Source: Mycolicibacterium phocaicum (GTDB lineage: Bacteria > Actinomycetota > Actinomycetes > Mycobacteriales > Mycobacteriaceae). Taken from it: a stretch of DNA of 64,000 nt. A program made the translations under genes and the position numbers. Positions 1 through 9,572 of the stretch are shown one piece after another. Positions within the stretch are counted from its first letter, which is position 1. Every line of letters begins with the position of its first letter. Under the pieces are notes generated by a model that was not told the origin of the DNA, searched no databases, and worked only from the letters and a program-made list of their open reading frames with translations. The stretch covers positions 372,001-436,000 of the forward strand of contig NZ_AP022616.1 in assembly GCF_010731115.1 (NCBI RefSeq), in the 5' to 3' direction.

Positions 1-343
1 GGAACAGAAGCTGCGTCCCAAGATCGACGACCACGACTACGAGACCAAGAAGGGTCACGTCGTCCGCTTCCTCGAAGCAGGGTCGAAGGTCAAGGTGACC
101 ATCATGTTCCGCGGACGTGAGCAGTCGCGGCCCGAACTGGGCTACCGACTCCTGCAGCGGCTGGGCGCCGACGTCGCCGAATACGGCTTCATCGAGACGT
201 CCGCCAAGCAGGACGGCCGCAACATGACGATGGTGCTGGCTCCGCACCGCGGCGCGAAGACTCGCGCCAAGGCGGCGCACGACGCCGACGCGCCGGCCGG
301 ACGGCCGGCCCCCGCGGCACCTGAATCTGACGCAACCGCGTAA
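1..343 (+). CDS. infC: Translation initiation factor IF-3 (3' part)
   Basis: This is the C-terminal part of IF-3, which binds the 30S subunit, discriminates start codons and prevents premature 50S joining. The reading frame is open from base 2, so the gene begins left of the window. The visible part matches the IF-3 C-domain: the stretch [19 protein letters not shown] is characteristic and is followed by the helix-strand end of the domain. After MVLAPHR comes a low-complexity Ala/Pro-rich tail of about 30 residues, a common actinobacterial extension. It heads the usual infC-rpmI-rplT operon, with L35 starting 70 bases downstream. Confidence 0.95.
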   Translation, partial: EQKLRPKIDDHDYETKKGHVVRFLEAGSKVKVTIMFRGREQSRPELGYRLLQRLGADVAEYGFIETSAKQDGRNMTMVLAPHRGAKTRAKAAHDADAPAGRPAPAAPESDATA

Positions 344-358
344 CAGCAGTCGCGATCA

Positions 359-385
359 CTCGCAGCGGCCTCCAGCCGCCGCGAG
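359..385 (+). promoter_or_regulatory. Hairpin in the infC-rpmI gap
   Basis: CTCGC-A-GCGGC, a five-base loop, then GCCGC-C-GCGAG forms a symmetric stem with one A/C mismatch. It lies between the infC stop and the rpmI ribosome site. It could be a processing or attenuation element for the ribosomal protein genes, or chance in GC-rich DNA. There is no U-tract, so it is not a classic terminator. Confidence 0.3.
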
Positions 386-413
386 CGACCGCATGGAAAG
401 AAACTGAGGACAC

Positions 414-608
414 ATGCCCAAGGCCAAGACCCACAGTGGCGCATCGAAGCGGTTCCGCAAGACCGGAACCGGCAAGATCGTGCGCCAGAAGGCCAACCGC
501 CGCCACCTGATGGAGCACAAGGCCACCAAGCGCACCCGTCGTCTCGACGGTCGCGCCGTGGTTGCTGCCAACGACACCGCGCGTGTCGCCAAGATGCTGG
601 CCGGCTAG
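414..608 (+). CDS. rpmI: 50S ribosomal protein L35
   Basis: This 64-residue basic protein opens [18 protein letters not shown], the conserved L35 start, and carries the [13 protein letters not shown] region typical of the family. It is a structural protein of the large subunit. The ATG is preceded by a gaggaca stretch at a suitable distance. It sits between infC and rplT in the universal order, and the length matches the family exactly. Confidence 0.98.
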   Translation: MPKAKTHSGASKRFRKTGTGKIVRQKANRRHLMEHKATKRTRRLDGRAVVAANDTARVAKMLAG

Positions 609-648
609 TACCGCCCGCTCCCCTGAACATCGAAGATAGGAACAACTC

Positions 649-1038
649 ATGGCACGCGTGAAGCGCGCACTGAACGCTCAGAAGAAGCGGCGCACAGTAC
701 TGAAGGCCTCGAAGGGTTACCGCGGGCAGCGCTCGCGGCTCTACCGCAAGGCCAAGGAGCAGCAGCTCCATTCGTTGACCTACGCCTACCGCGACCGTCG
801 TGCCCGCAAGGGTGACTTCCGCAAGCTGTGGATCACGCGTATCAACGCTGCGGCCCGCGAGAACGGCGTCACCTACAACCGCCTGATCCAGGGCCTGAAG
901 CTGGCCGGCGTCGAGGTCGACCGCAAGAATCTGTCGGAGATCGCGATCAGCGATCCCGCCGCGTTCACCGCGCTGGTCGAGGTGGCCAAGGCCGCTCTGC
1001 CTGCCGACGTCAACGCTCCGTCCGGAGAGGCTGCCTGA
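649..1038 (+). CDS. rplT: 50S ribosomal protein L20
   Basis: This 129-residue protein opens [15 protein letters not shown] and continues with the [15 protein letters not shown] block that contacts 23S rRNA during early 50S assembly. It is preceded by the site ataggaacaactc. It is the third gene of the infC-rpmI-rplT operon. The C-terminal ten residues ([10 protein letters not shown]) extend slightly past the usual family end. The stop overlaps or abuts the start of the methyltransferase gene. Confidence 0.98.
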   Translation: MARVKRALNAQKKRRTVLKASKGYRGQRSRLYRKAKEQQLHSLTYAYRDRRARKGDFRKLWITRINAAARENGVTYNRLIQGLKLAGVEVDRKNLSEIAISDPAAFTALVEVAKAALPADVNAPSGEAA

Positions 1039-1040
1039 GT

Positions 1041-1820
1041 CTGACTACAGACTCAGCGCTCACCGAGCGATCTGCCCGGGTGGTCGCTGCGGCCAAGCTG
1101 CAGCGCCACGTCGGGCGCAAACGCGCCGGGCGCTTCCTTGCCGAGGGACCCAACCTCGTCGAGGCGGCGCTTCGGCGCGGACTTGTTTCTGAGGTCTTCG
1201 CGACTGCCGCCGCGCTGGAACGCTTCGGCGCACTTTTGGACGGTGCCCCGGTCTCGGAAATCACCGAGAAGGCCGCAAAGGCGTTGTCGGAGACCGTGAC
1301 GCCCGTCGGGCTCATCGCGGTGTGCGCGCTGCCCGATGCGTCGCTGGAGACAGTGCTGGCCGCGGAGCCACGGTTGCTTGCGGTGCCGGTCGGCATGTCG
1401 GAGCCCGGCAACGCCGGCACCCTGATCCGCATCGCCGACGCCATGGGCGCCGACGCCGTGGTGTTCGCCGGGCACAGCGTAGACCCGTACAACGGCAAGT
1501 GCCTGCGGTCCTCGGCGGGCAGCATCTTCTCGCTGCCGGTGGTGGTGGATCCCGATGCGGCCGCGGTGGTTTCGGCGATTCGGGACAGCGGCATCGAAGT
1601 GCTCGCGACCGCGCTGGACGCCTCGGTCGACATCCGCGCCGCCGATCTGTCGGCGCGTACCGCGTGGCTTTTCGGGCCCGAGGCGCACGGCCTGCCCGAC
1701 GAGGTCATGGCGCTGGCATCGCAGCGGGTGCACATCCCGATGCGGGGGAGCGCCGAGAGCCTCAACGTGGCAGCCGCAGCGTCGATCTGCCTGTACGAGA
1801 GCTCCCGGGCCCACTCCTGA
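1041..1820 (+). CDS. tsnR: TrmH/SpoU-family RNA 2'-O-methyltransferase (TsnR-like)
   Basis: The protein has the two parts of a SpoU-type methyltransferase: an N-terminal RNA substrate-binding segment (RAGRFLAEGPNLVEAAL) and the C-terminal trefoil-knot SAM domain. The knot domain shows the three signature motifs: SEPGNAGTLIRIADAMGADA (motif 1), WLFGPEAHGLP (motif 2) and IPMRGSAESLNVAAAASI (motif 3). It likely methylates rRNA or tRNA. It follows rplT as in M. tuberculosis (Rv1644). The start is uncertain. The conserved N-terminus LTERSARV is encoded, yet there is no ATG, GTG or TTG between the rplT stop and a GTG at 1080. I place the start at CTG 1041, behind the ggagagg at 1024-1030. GTG 1080 is the alternative and would remove about 13 residues. 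Confidence 0.88.
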   Translation: MTTDSALTERSARVVAAAKLQRHVGRKRAGRFLAEGPNLVEAALRRGLVSEVFATAAALERFGALLDGAPVSEITEKAAKALSETVTPVGLIAVCALPDASLETVLAAEPRLLAVPVGMSEPGNAGTLIRIADAMGADAVVFAGHSVDPYNGKCLRSSAGSIFSLPVVVDPDAAAVVSAIRDSGIEVLATALDASVDIRAADLSARTAWLFGPEAHGLPDEVMALASQRVHIPMRGSAESLNVAAAASICLYESSRAHS

Positions 1821-1826
1821 TCCGGT

Positions 1827-3068
1827 TCAGGCCAGCAGCCCCTTGGCGACGTGCGTGATCTGCACCTCGTTGCTGCCGGCGTAGATCATCAGCGACTTGG
1901 CGTCACGCGCCAATTGCTCGACGCGGTACTCGGTCATGTAGCCGTTGCCACCGAACAACTGGATGGCATCCATCGCGACGTCGGTGGCGGCCTGCGAGCA
2001 GTACCACTTCATCGCCGACGCCTCTGCCAGCGGTATCTGGCGGCCGGCCTGGCCCGACTCGATGACGCGGAACAGCATGTTGCGCACGTTCATTCGCGCC
2101 ACCTCCATGCTGGCCAGCTTGAGCTGGATCAGCTGGAACTGCCCGATCTCCTTACCCCACAGCGTGCGGGTCTTGGCGTAGTCGATACACAGCCGCAGGC
2201 ATTCCTCGATGATGCCCAGCGACATGGACACCACGCCGACGCGTTCGGCCGAGAAGCTCGACCGGGCGCTGTCGCGGCCGTCGCCGGCCTTGTTTTCCTC
2301 GGTCTCGCCCAGCAGCCGGTCCCGGCCCAGCCGGACGTTGTTGAAGAACAGCTCGCCGGTGCGCGAGGAGTGAATACCCATCTTGCGGAACGGCTTCGAC
2401 TGGACGAAGCCCTCCATGCCGCGGTCCAGCACGAAGGTCAGCACCTTGCGGTCGCGCTTGTCGGCCCCGTCGCCCTCGTCCAGCTTGGCGTAGACGACCA
2501 CGACGTCGGCGTCGGGTCCGTTGGTGATGAACGTCTTCTGCCCGTTGAGGATGTAGTCGTCGCCGTCGCGCACGACATACGACTTCATGCCGCCGAATGC
2601 GTCTGAGCCCGAGTCGGGTTCGGTGATGGCCCAGGCGCCGACCTTCTCGTACGTCACCAGGCCGGGCAGCCAGCGTTCCTGCTGGGCCAGGGTGCCGCGG
2701 CTCTGGATGGTGGGCACCGTCAGGCCCAGGCTGACGCCCACGCCCGTCACCAGACCCGAACTGACGCGGCACAATTCACTGATCAGTACCATGCCCATGC
2801 CGGCCTGGTCCGGTCCGCCGCCGAACATCCCACCGGATGCCCGGGGTTTGCCGTCCGAGGCTTCACCGGACCGCAGCCGGGACAGCCGCCGCTCCAGCGA
2901 CTCCTTGGCCATTACATCGATTCCGAAGGTGGCGAACAGCTTTCGGATGATCGGATACGGCTCCATGTCGCCGCCCTCGAGTTCGTCGAGGTGCGGGCGG
3001 ATCTCCTTGTCCACGAACTCGCGAACGGCGTCGCGCACGGCAATATCGACGTCGGACCAATCAAGCAT
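1827..3068 (-). CDS. Acyl-CoA dehydrogenase
   Basis: This 413-residue FAD enzyme is of the acyl-CoA dehydrogenase family and would oxidise an acyl-CoA to the 2-enoyl-CoA, passing electrons to an electron-transfer flavoprotein. Visible signatures are AITEPDSGSDAFGG (FAD/substrate loop) and FGGNGYMTEYRVEQLARDAK near the C-terminus. The following IYAGSNEVQ corresponds to the IYEGTxxIQ segment in which medium-chain enzymes carry their catalytic Glu. Here that position is Ala, as in isovaleryl- or long-chain-type enzymes that use a Glu elsewhere. It starts 4 bases after the DUF2236 gene stop, so the two are almost certainly one leftward operon. The substrate cannot be told. Confidence 0.93.
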   Translation of the reverse strand: MLDWSDVDIAVRDAVREFVDKEIRPHLDELEGGDMEPYPIIRKLFATFGIDVMAKESLERRLSRLRSGEASDGKPRASGGMFGGGPDQAGMGMVLISELCRVSSGLVTGVGVSLGLTVPTIQSRGTLAQQERWLPGLVTYEKVGAWAITEPDSGSDAFGGMKSYVVRDGDDYILNGQKTFITNGPDADVVVVYAKLDEGDGADKRDRKVLTFVLDRGMEGFVQSKPFRKMGIHSSRTGELFFNNVRLGRDRLLGETEENKAGDGRDSARSSFSAERVGVVSMSLGIIEECLRLCIDYAKTRTLWGKEIGQFQLIQLKLASMEVARMNVRNMLFRVIESGQAGRQIPLAEASAMKWYCSQAATDVAMDAIQLFGGNGYMTEYRVEQLARDAKSLMIYAGSNEVQITHVAKGLLA

Positions 3069-3072
3069 GTAT

Positions 3073-4101
3073 TCAGGCAGCCTTTCCGGACACTGAGCGG
3101 CCCGCGCGCGGACGCAGACCGGCCAACGAGAACGTGGTGTGCACCAGTGACCCGGCGCGTTCCATCAACGATTTGTGACGTGGCACATAATGCATCGGCA
3201 GGCCCCAGCGGTCTTTCGGCGGGGCCATGAATCCCGGCGCCTCGACCAGCGGCGCGTCGGCCGGCACGCGCCCGGCGGCCCGGCGGTAGGCGGCCAATGC
3301 TCTTGGGTGCAAACGGATTTCGTCGGGGACGGCGAGGAACGCCAGTTCGACGGCCTTGCCCAGTAGCCGCAGCACCACCTCATCGCCGGGCGTCCAGCGC
3401 ATGCCGGCCCGCTCCCGGACCGCGGGGTCGAACACCCCTGCCGCGACCCAGCGCTGCCCGGCCACGAATGGCTTGAACATCTGGTCCCACACCGGGGTGG
3501 GCATCAGGACGAACCACGGCTTCGGAATTCGGATGGTGAAGATGTCGAGTGTGGCCCGATTGATCTCCAGTTCCTCGGAACACTTGTGTTCCCAATAGGT
3601 TTGGAAGTCCTCCCAGGTCTCCGGGACCGGCCGCATGCTCATGCCGTACATCCGGTACCACTGCACGTGCTCGTCGAACAGCTGGCGCTTCTCGGCTTCG
3701 GTCAGCCCGCCGCAGAAGTACTCGGCGGTCTTGAGGATCAGCATGAAGAACGTCGCGTGCGCCCAGTAGAAGGTCTCCGGGTTCAGCGCGTGATAGCGGC
3801 GGCCGTCGTGGTCGACGCCCTTGATGGTCTCGTGATACCCGCGGATCTGGGCACCGGTGTCGGCGGCGCGGTCGCCGTCGTAGACCACGCCCATGATCGG
3901 GTACACCGAGCGCGCGACCCGCTGCAACGGTTCCCGTAGCAGGATCGAGTGATCCTCCACGCCGGCGCCCAGCTCGGGATACATGTTCTGGATCGCGCCG
4001 ATCCACACGCCGAGGATGCCGGTGCGCAGATCGCCGAAATACTTCCAGGTCAGCGATTCCGGGCCGAGCGGCTCGGCGGCGGGTGTCGTCCGTGGGGTCA
4101 T
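3073..4101 (-). CDS. DUF2236 / MpaB-like oxygenase-family protein
   Basis: This 342-residue protein of the DUF2236 (ER-bound oxygenase MpaB/latex-clearing-protein-like) family is the counterpart of Rv1645c. The core segment LNPETFYWAHATFFMLIL carries the conserved His expected for haem-related ligation in this family. DRAADTGAQIRGYHETIKG and the C-terminal YVPRHKSLMERAG are also typical. I chose ATG 4101 (MTPRTTPAA). A longer frame to 4173 would run through a palindromic operator at 4138-4160, which argues against it. It is the first gene of a two-gene operon with the acyl-CoA dehydrogenase. The substrate is unknown. Confidence 0.85.
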   Translation of the reverse strand: MTPRTTPAAEPLGPESLTWKYFGDLRTGILGVWIGAIQNMYPELGAGVEDHSILLREPLQRVARSVYPIMGVVYDGDRAADTGAQIRGYHETIKGVDHDGRRYHALNPETFYWAHATFFMLILKTAEYFCGGLTEAEKRQLFDEHVQWYRMYGMSMRPVPETWEDFQTYWEHKCSEELEINRATLDIFTIRIPKPWFVLMPTPVWDQMFKPFVAGQRWVAAGVFDPAVRERAGMRWTPGDEVVLRLLGKAVELAFLAVPDEIRLHPRALAAYRRAAGRVPADAPLVEAPGFMAPPKDRWGLPMHYVPRHKSLMERAGSLVHTTFSLAGLRPRAGRSVSGKAA

Positions 4102-4137
4102 GCTGGCCTCGCTCAACGTTGATACCGAGGGTTCTGT

Positions 4138-4160
4138 GTCGTCACGATAATCGTGACAAC
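4138..4160 (-). promoter_or_regulatory. Perfect palindromic operator upstream of the DUF2236 gene
   Basis: GTCACGAT-A-ATCGTGAC (4141-4157) is an exact 8-1-8 inverted repeat, and two further outer pairs at 4138/4160 and 4139/4159 also match. It lies 40 bases upstream of the chosen DUF2236 start, where a TetR- or GntR-type repressor would act. No cognate regulator gene lies next to it. Confidence 0.6.
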
Positions 4161-4304
4161 GCATGTTGTCCACGATTTGGTGCCGGTGTCGCAGTGACCG
4201 TTACAGAGCGTCCATCGGGCCGCCACAAGTCGGTGACCAGCCAGTTTTCCGACGCGCGGCCGTCGTCGTTGCCGGTGTCGCGGACCGCCACCTAGGGTGG
4301 CGTC

Positions 4305-5207
4305 GTGGAAGTCGAATCGTTCGAAGAACGATCCGACGGTGTCGGAGAGATCGGCCCAGCCTCACACGCTGAGCCAGGATCAAGTGGACCGTTGGGGTGG
4401 TTGCAGAACACCAATCACAGTCCGGCTGTCATCGGATTCATCCGACGGGCGCGCCGTGCACTGCCGGGTGATCCGGAATTCGGTGACCCGTTGTCGGTCG
4501 CCGGCGTCGGTGGGCCCAGCGCGGCCGCTCGCGCCGCCGATCGGCTGCTGCCACGCGGTGGGGCCTCTCACGAGGTGAGCCTCGCGGGGCTGCAGGTGTG
4601 GCAGGCCCTCACCGAGAGGGTGTCCGGACGCCCGGCGAACCCCGAGGTGACCATCGTCTTCACCGATCTCGTCGGCTTCTCCAAGTGGTCGCTGAGTGTC
4701 GGCGACGAGACCACGCTGCGGCTGTTGCGTCGGGTGGCTCAGGTCTTCGAGCCGCCGCTGCTGGAATCGGGCGGCCACATCGTCAAGCGCATGGGCGACG
4801 GGTCCATGGCGGTGTTCAGTAATCCGGTCACCGCGCTGCGATCGGTAATCCGCGCGCTCGACGCGCTCAAAGAAGTCGAGATCGACGGGTATCACCCCAA
4901 GATGCGCGCCGGCATCCACACCGGGCGGCCGCAGCGCATCGGGTCGGACCTGCTCGGCGTCGATGTCAACATCGCGGCGCGCGTCATGGAGCGGGCCACC
5001 AAGGGCGGCCTGATCATCTCGCAGTCGACGCTCGACCGGATCGACCAGCAGTACCTCGATGCTCTGGGCGTGACTCCCAAGAAGGTGCGCAAGCAACTGT
5101 TCGCGGCGAAGGCGTCGGGTGTGCCCGAGGATCTGTCGATGTACTGGATCAGGCCGCGCAAGGACGCCGGAACCGAACCCGACGACGGGGAGCTCGCTGA
5201 GGCCTAG
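4305..5207 (+). CDS. Class III adenylate cyclase (Rv1647 type)
   Basis: This 300-residue soluble cyclase would make cAMP from ATP. The N-terminal hundred residues form a helical region of unknown role. The cyclase homology domain runs from about residue 110 to 250. All canonical residues are present: the metal Asp in FTDLVGFS, the purine-specifying Lys and second metal Asp in VKRMGDGS, and the substrate Asp plus transition-state Asn and Arg in DLLGVDVNIAARV. It starts at GTG 4305. No membrane segment or partner domain is seen, so a homodimer is likely. It has the same position as Rv1647 in M. tuberculosis, upstream of the rhomboid-like gene and pheS. Confidence 0.93.
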   Translation: MEVESFEERSDGVGEIGPASHAEPGSSGPLGWLQNTNHSPAVIGFIRRARRALPGDPEFGDPLSVAGVGGPSAAARAADRLLPRGGASHEVSLAGLQVWQALTERVSGRPANPEVTIVFTDLVGFSKWSLSVGDETTLRLLRRVAQVFEPPLLESGGHIVKRMGDGSMAVFSNPVTALRSVIRALDALKEVEIDGYHPKMRAGIHTGRPQRIGSDLLGVDVNIAARVMERATKGGLIISQSTLDRIDQQYLDALGVTPKKVRKQLFAAKASGVPEDLSMYWIRPRKDAGTEPDDGELAEA

Positions 5208-5217
5208 GGTCGGCCCG

Positions 5218-6979
<1,762 letters not shown>

Positions 6980-6980
<1 letters not shown>

Positions 6981-9466
6981 TGCGTATTCCTTACAGCTGG
7001 CTGCGGGAAGCCGTCCAGGCCGGAGCTCCGGGCTGGGACGTGTCTGCCGCGGAACTGGAAGAGGCCTTCATCCGGATCGGCCACGAGGTCGAGGACGTCA
7101 TCGCCGCCGGGCCGGTCACCGGTCCGCTGACGGTCGGTCGCGTCGTCGATATCGAGGAACTGACCGAGTTCAAGAAGCCCATCCGGGCCTGCAAGGTCGA
7201 CGTCGGTGAAGAGCAGCCGCGCGACATCGTCTGCGGGGCACGCAACTTCGCCGTCGGCGACCTCGTCGTGGCGGCCCTGCCCGGCACCGTGCTGCCCGGC
7301 GAGTTCAAGATCGCGACCCGCAAGACCTATGGCCGCGTGTCCGACGGCATGATCTGCTCGGCCGCCGAATTGAACTTCGGTTCCGACCATTCCGGCATCA
7401 TCGTGCTGCCGCCGGGCACCGCCGAGCCGGGCGCATCGGGCGCCGAGGTACTGGGCCTGGACGACGTGGTGTTCGACCTCGCCATCACCCCGGACCGGGG
7501 CTACTGCCTGTCCATCCGCGGCATGGCGCGCGAGATCGCCTGCGCTTTCGACCTGGATTTCGTCGACCCCGCCGACGTGCCGCCCCTGCCCGCCGAGGGC
7601 GAGGCCTGGCCGTTGACGGTCCAGCCCGGCACCGGCGTGCAGCGTTTCGGGCTGCGCCCGGTCGTCGGCATCGACCCGACGGCGGTGTCGCCGTGGTGGC
7701 TGCAGCGGCGCCTGCTGCTGTCCGGTATCCGCGCCATCTCGCCGGCCGTCGACGTCACCAACTACGTGATGCTCGAACTCGGTCACCCGATGCACGCCCA
7801 CGATCGCAAGCTGATCACCGGCGGGTTCGACGTGCGTTTCGCCAACCCGGGGGAGACCGTCGTCACCCTCGATGACGTCGAGCGCAAACTGGATCCGGGC
7901 GACGTGCTGATCGTCGACGACGTAGCCACTGCCGCCATCGGCGGCGTGATGGGCGCCGGCACCACCGAGGTCCGCGACACCACCACCGACGTGCTGCTCG
8001 AAGCGGCGGTCTGGGATCCGGCCGCCGTGTCGCGCACGCAGCGCCGCCTGCATCTCGTGAGCGAGGCCAGCCGTCGCTACGAGCGCAGCGTCGACCCGGC
8101 GATTTCCCGTGCCGCACTGGACCGTTGTGCCGCCCTGCTGGCCGAAATCGCCGGTGGCACCGTCGAACCCACCCTCACGGATTGGCGTGCCGAGCACACC
8201 GCACCGGACTGGTCGCAGCCTGCGGTGACCATCGCCGTCGACCTGCCCGACCGCATCGCCGGCGTCAGCTACCCCGACGGCACCACGGCGCGTCGCCTCA
8301 AGCAGATCGGCGCGCACGTCACAGTGGCCGGCGCGACCGCCACCGTCGTGCCGCCGAGCTGGCGGCCCGATATGAAGCAGCCCGCCGACCTGGTCGAGGA
8401 GGTGCTGCGGCTCGAAGGACTCGACGGCATCCCGTCGGTGCTCCCGCAGGCTCCCGCCGGTCGTGGCCTGACGGCGGCACAGCAGCGTCGTCGTGCCATC
8501 GGTAAGTCGTTGGCGCTGAACGGTTTCGTCGAGGTGCTGCCGACGCCGTTCCTGCCTGCCGGCGTGCTGGACGCCTGGGACCTGCCGGCCGACGACTCGC
8601 GGCGCGCCACCATCTCGGTGCTCAACCCGCTCGAGGCCGACCGGCCCGCACTGGCCACCACGCTGCTGCCGGGCCTGCTGGAAGCGTTGGTGCGCAACGT
8701 GTCTCGCGGTGCAGCCGATGTCGCACTGTTCGGTATCGAGCAGGTCGTCCAGGCGACCCCGAACACCAAGGCTGTTGCGGCCATCCCGGTCGACCGGCGC
8801 CCGACCGACGCCGAGTTGGCCGAGATCGACCAAGCGCTGCCGTATCAGCCGCTGCATGTCGCCGCGGTGCTCACCGGCCTGCGCGAGCCGGCCGGCCCCT
8901 GGGGTCCGGGTCGCGCGGTCGAGGCCACCGATGCCCTGGAGACCGTGCAGATCATCGCCCGGGCCTGCGGCGTCGAGCTGACGCTGCGCGCGGCGCAGGA
9001 ACTGCCGTGGCATCCGGGCCGCTGCGCCGAGGTGCTGGTGGGTGACACCGTGGTCGGCTACGCCGGCCAGCTGCACCCGGCCGTCATCGAGCGCACCGGT
9101 CTGCCGAAGGGCACATGTGCCGTCGAGCTGAACCTGGACGCCATCCCGGTCATCGAGCGCGCCATCGTGCCGTCGGTGTCGCCGTATCCGGCGGTGTTCC
9201 AGGACGTCAGCCTGATCGTCGCGGACGACGTGGCGGCCCAGGCCGTGGTCGACGTCGTCCTCGAGGGCGCCGGCGGCCTCCTCGAGGACGCGCGGCTGTT
9301 CGACGTCTACACCGGCCCGCAGATCGGTGAGGGTCGCAAGTCCCTGACCCTGGCCCTGCGGTTCCGGGCGCCCGACCGGACATTGACCGAGGACGAGGCC
9401 AGCGCGGCCCGTGACGCCGCCGTGGCCCTGGCCACCGAGCGTCTCGGCGCCGAGCACCGGCGCTAG
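6980..9466 (+). CDS. pheT: Phenylalanyl-tRNA synthetase beta subunit
   Basis: This 828-residue beta chain has the family's usual length. The domain order is visible: the N-terminal [12 protein letters not shown] segment, a tRNA-binding (EMAP-like) domain around residues 45-150 with [19 protein letters not shown], the B3/B4 editing domain that clears Tyr-tRNA-Phe, the B5 domain, a catalytic-like core without catalysis, and a C-terminal ferredoxin-fold anticodon-binding domain starting [17 protein letters not shown]. It is coupled to pheS by a one-base overlap of stop and start. Confidence 0.97.
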
Positions 9467-9572
9467 TTGGAATCACCGCGAGCGGGCGTGTTTGTACGCA
9501 GACCCGCCGCCTGCGACGTGCATTTTGGGGCCGCTCGCCGGAGCTGCGTGCGCATCGTAGGCATCTGTCAGA

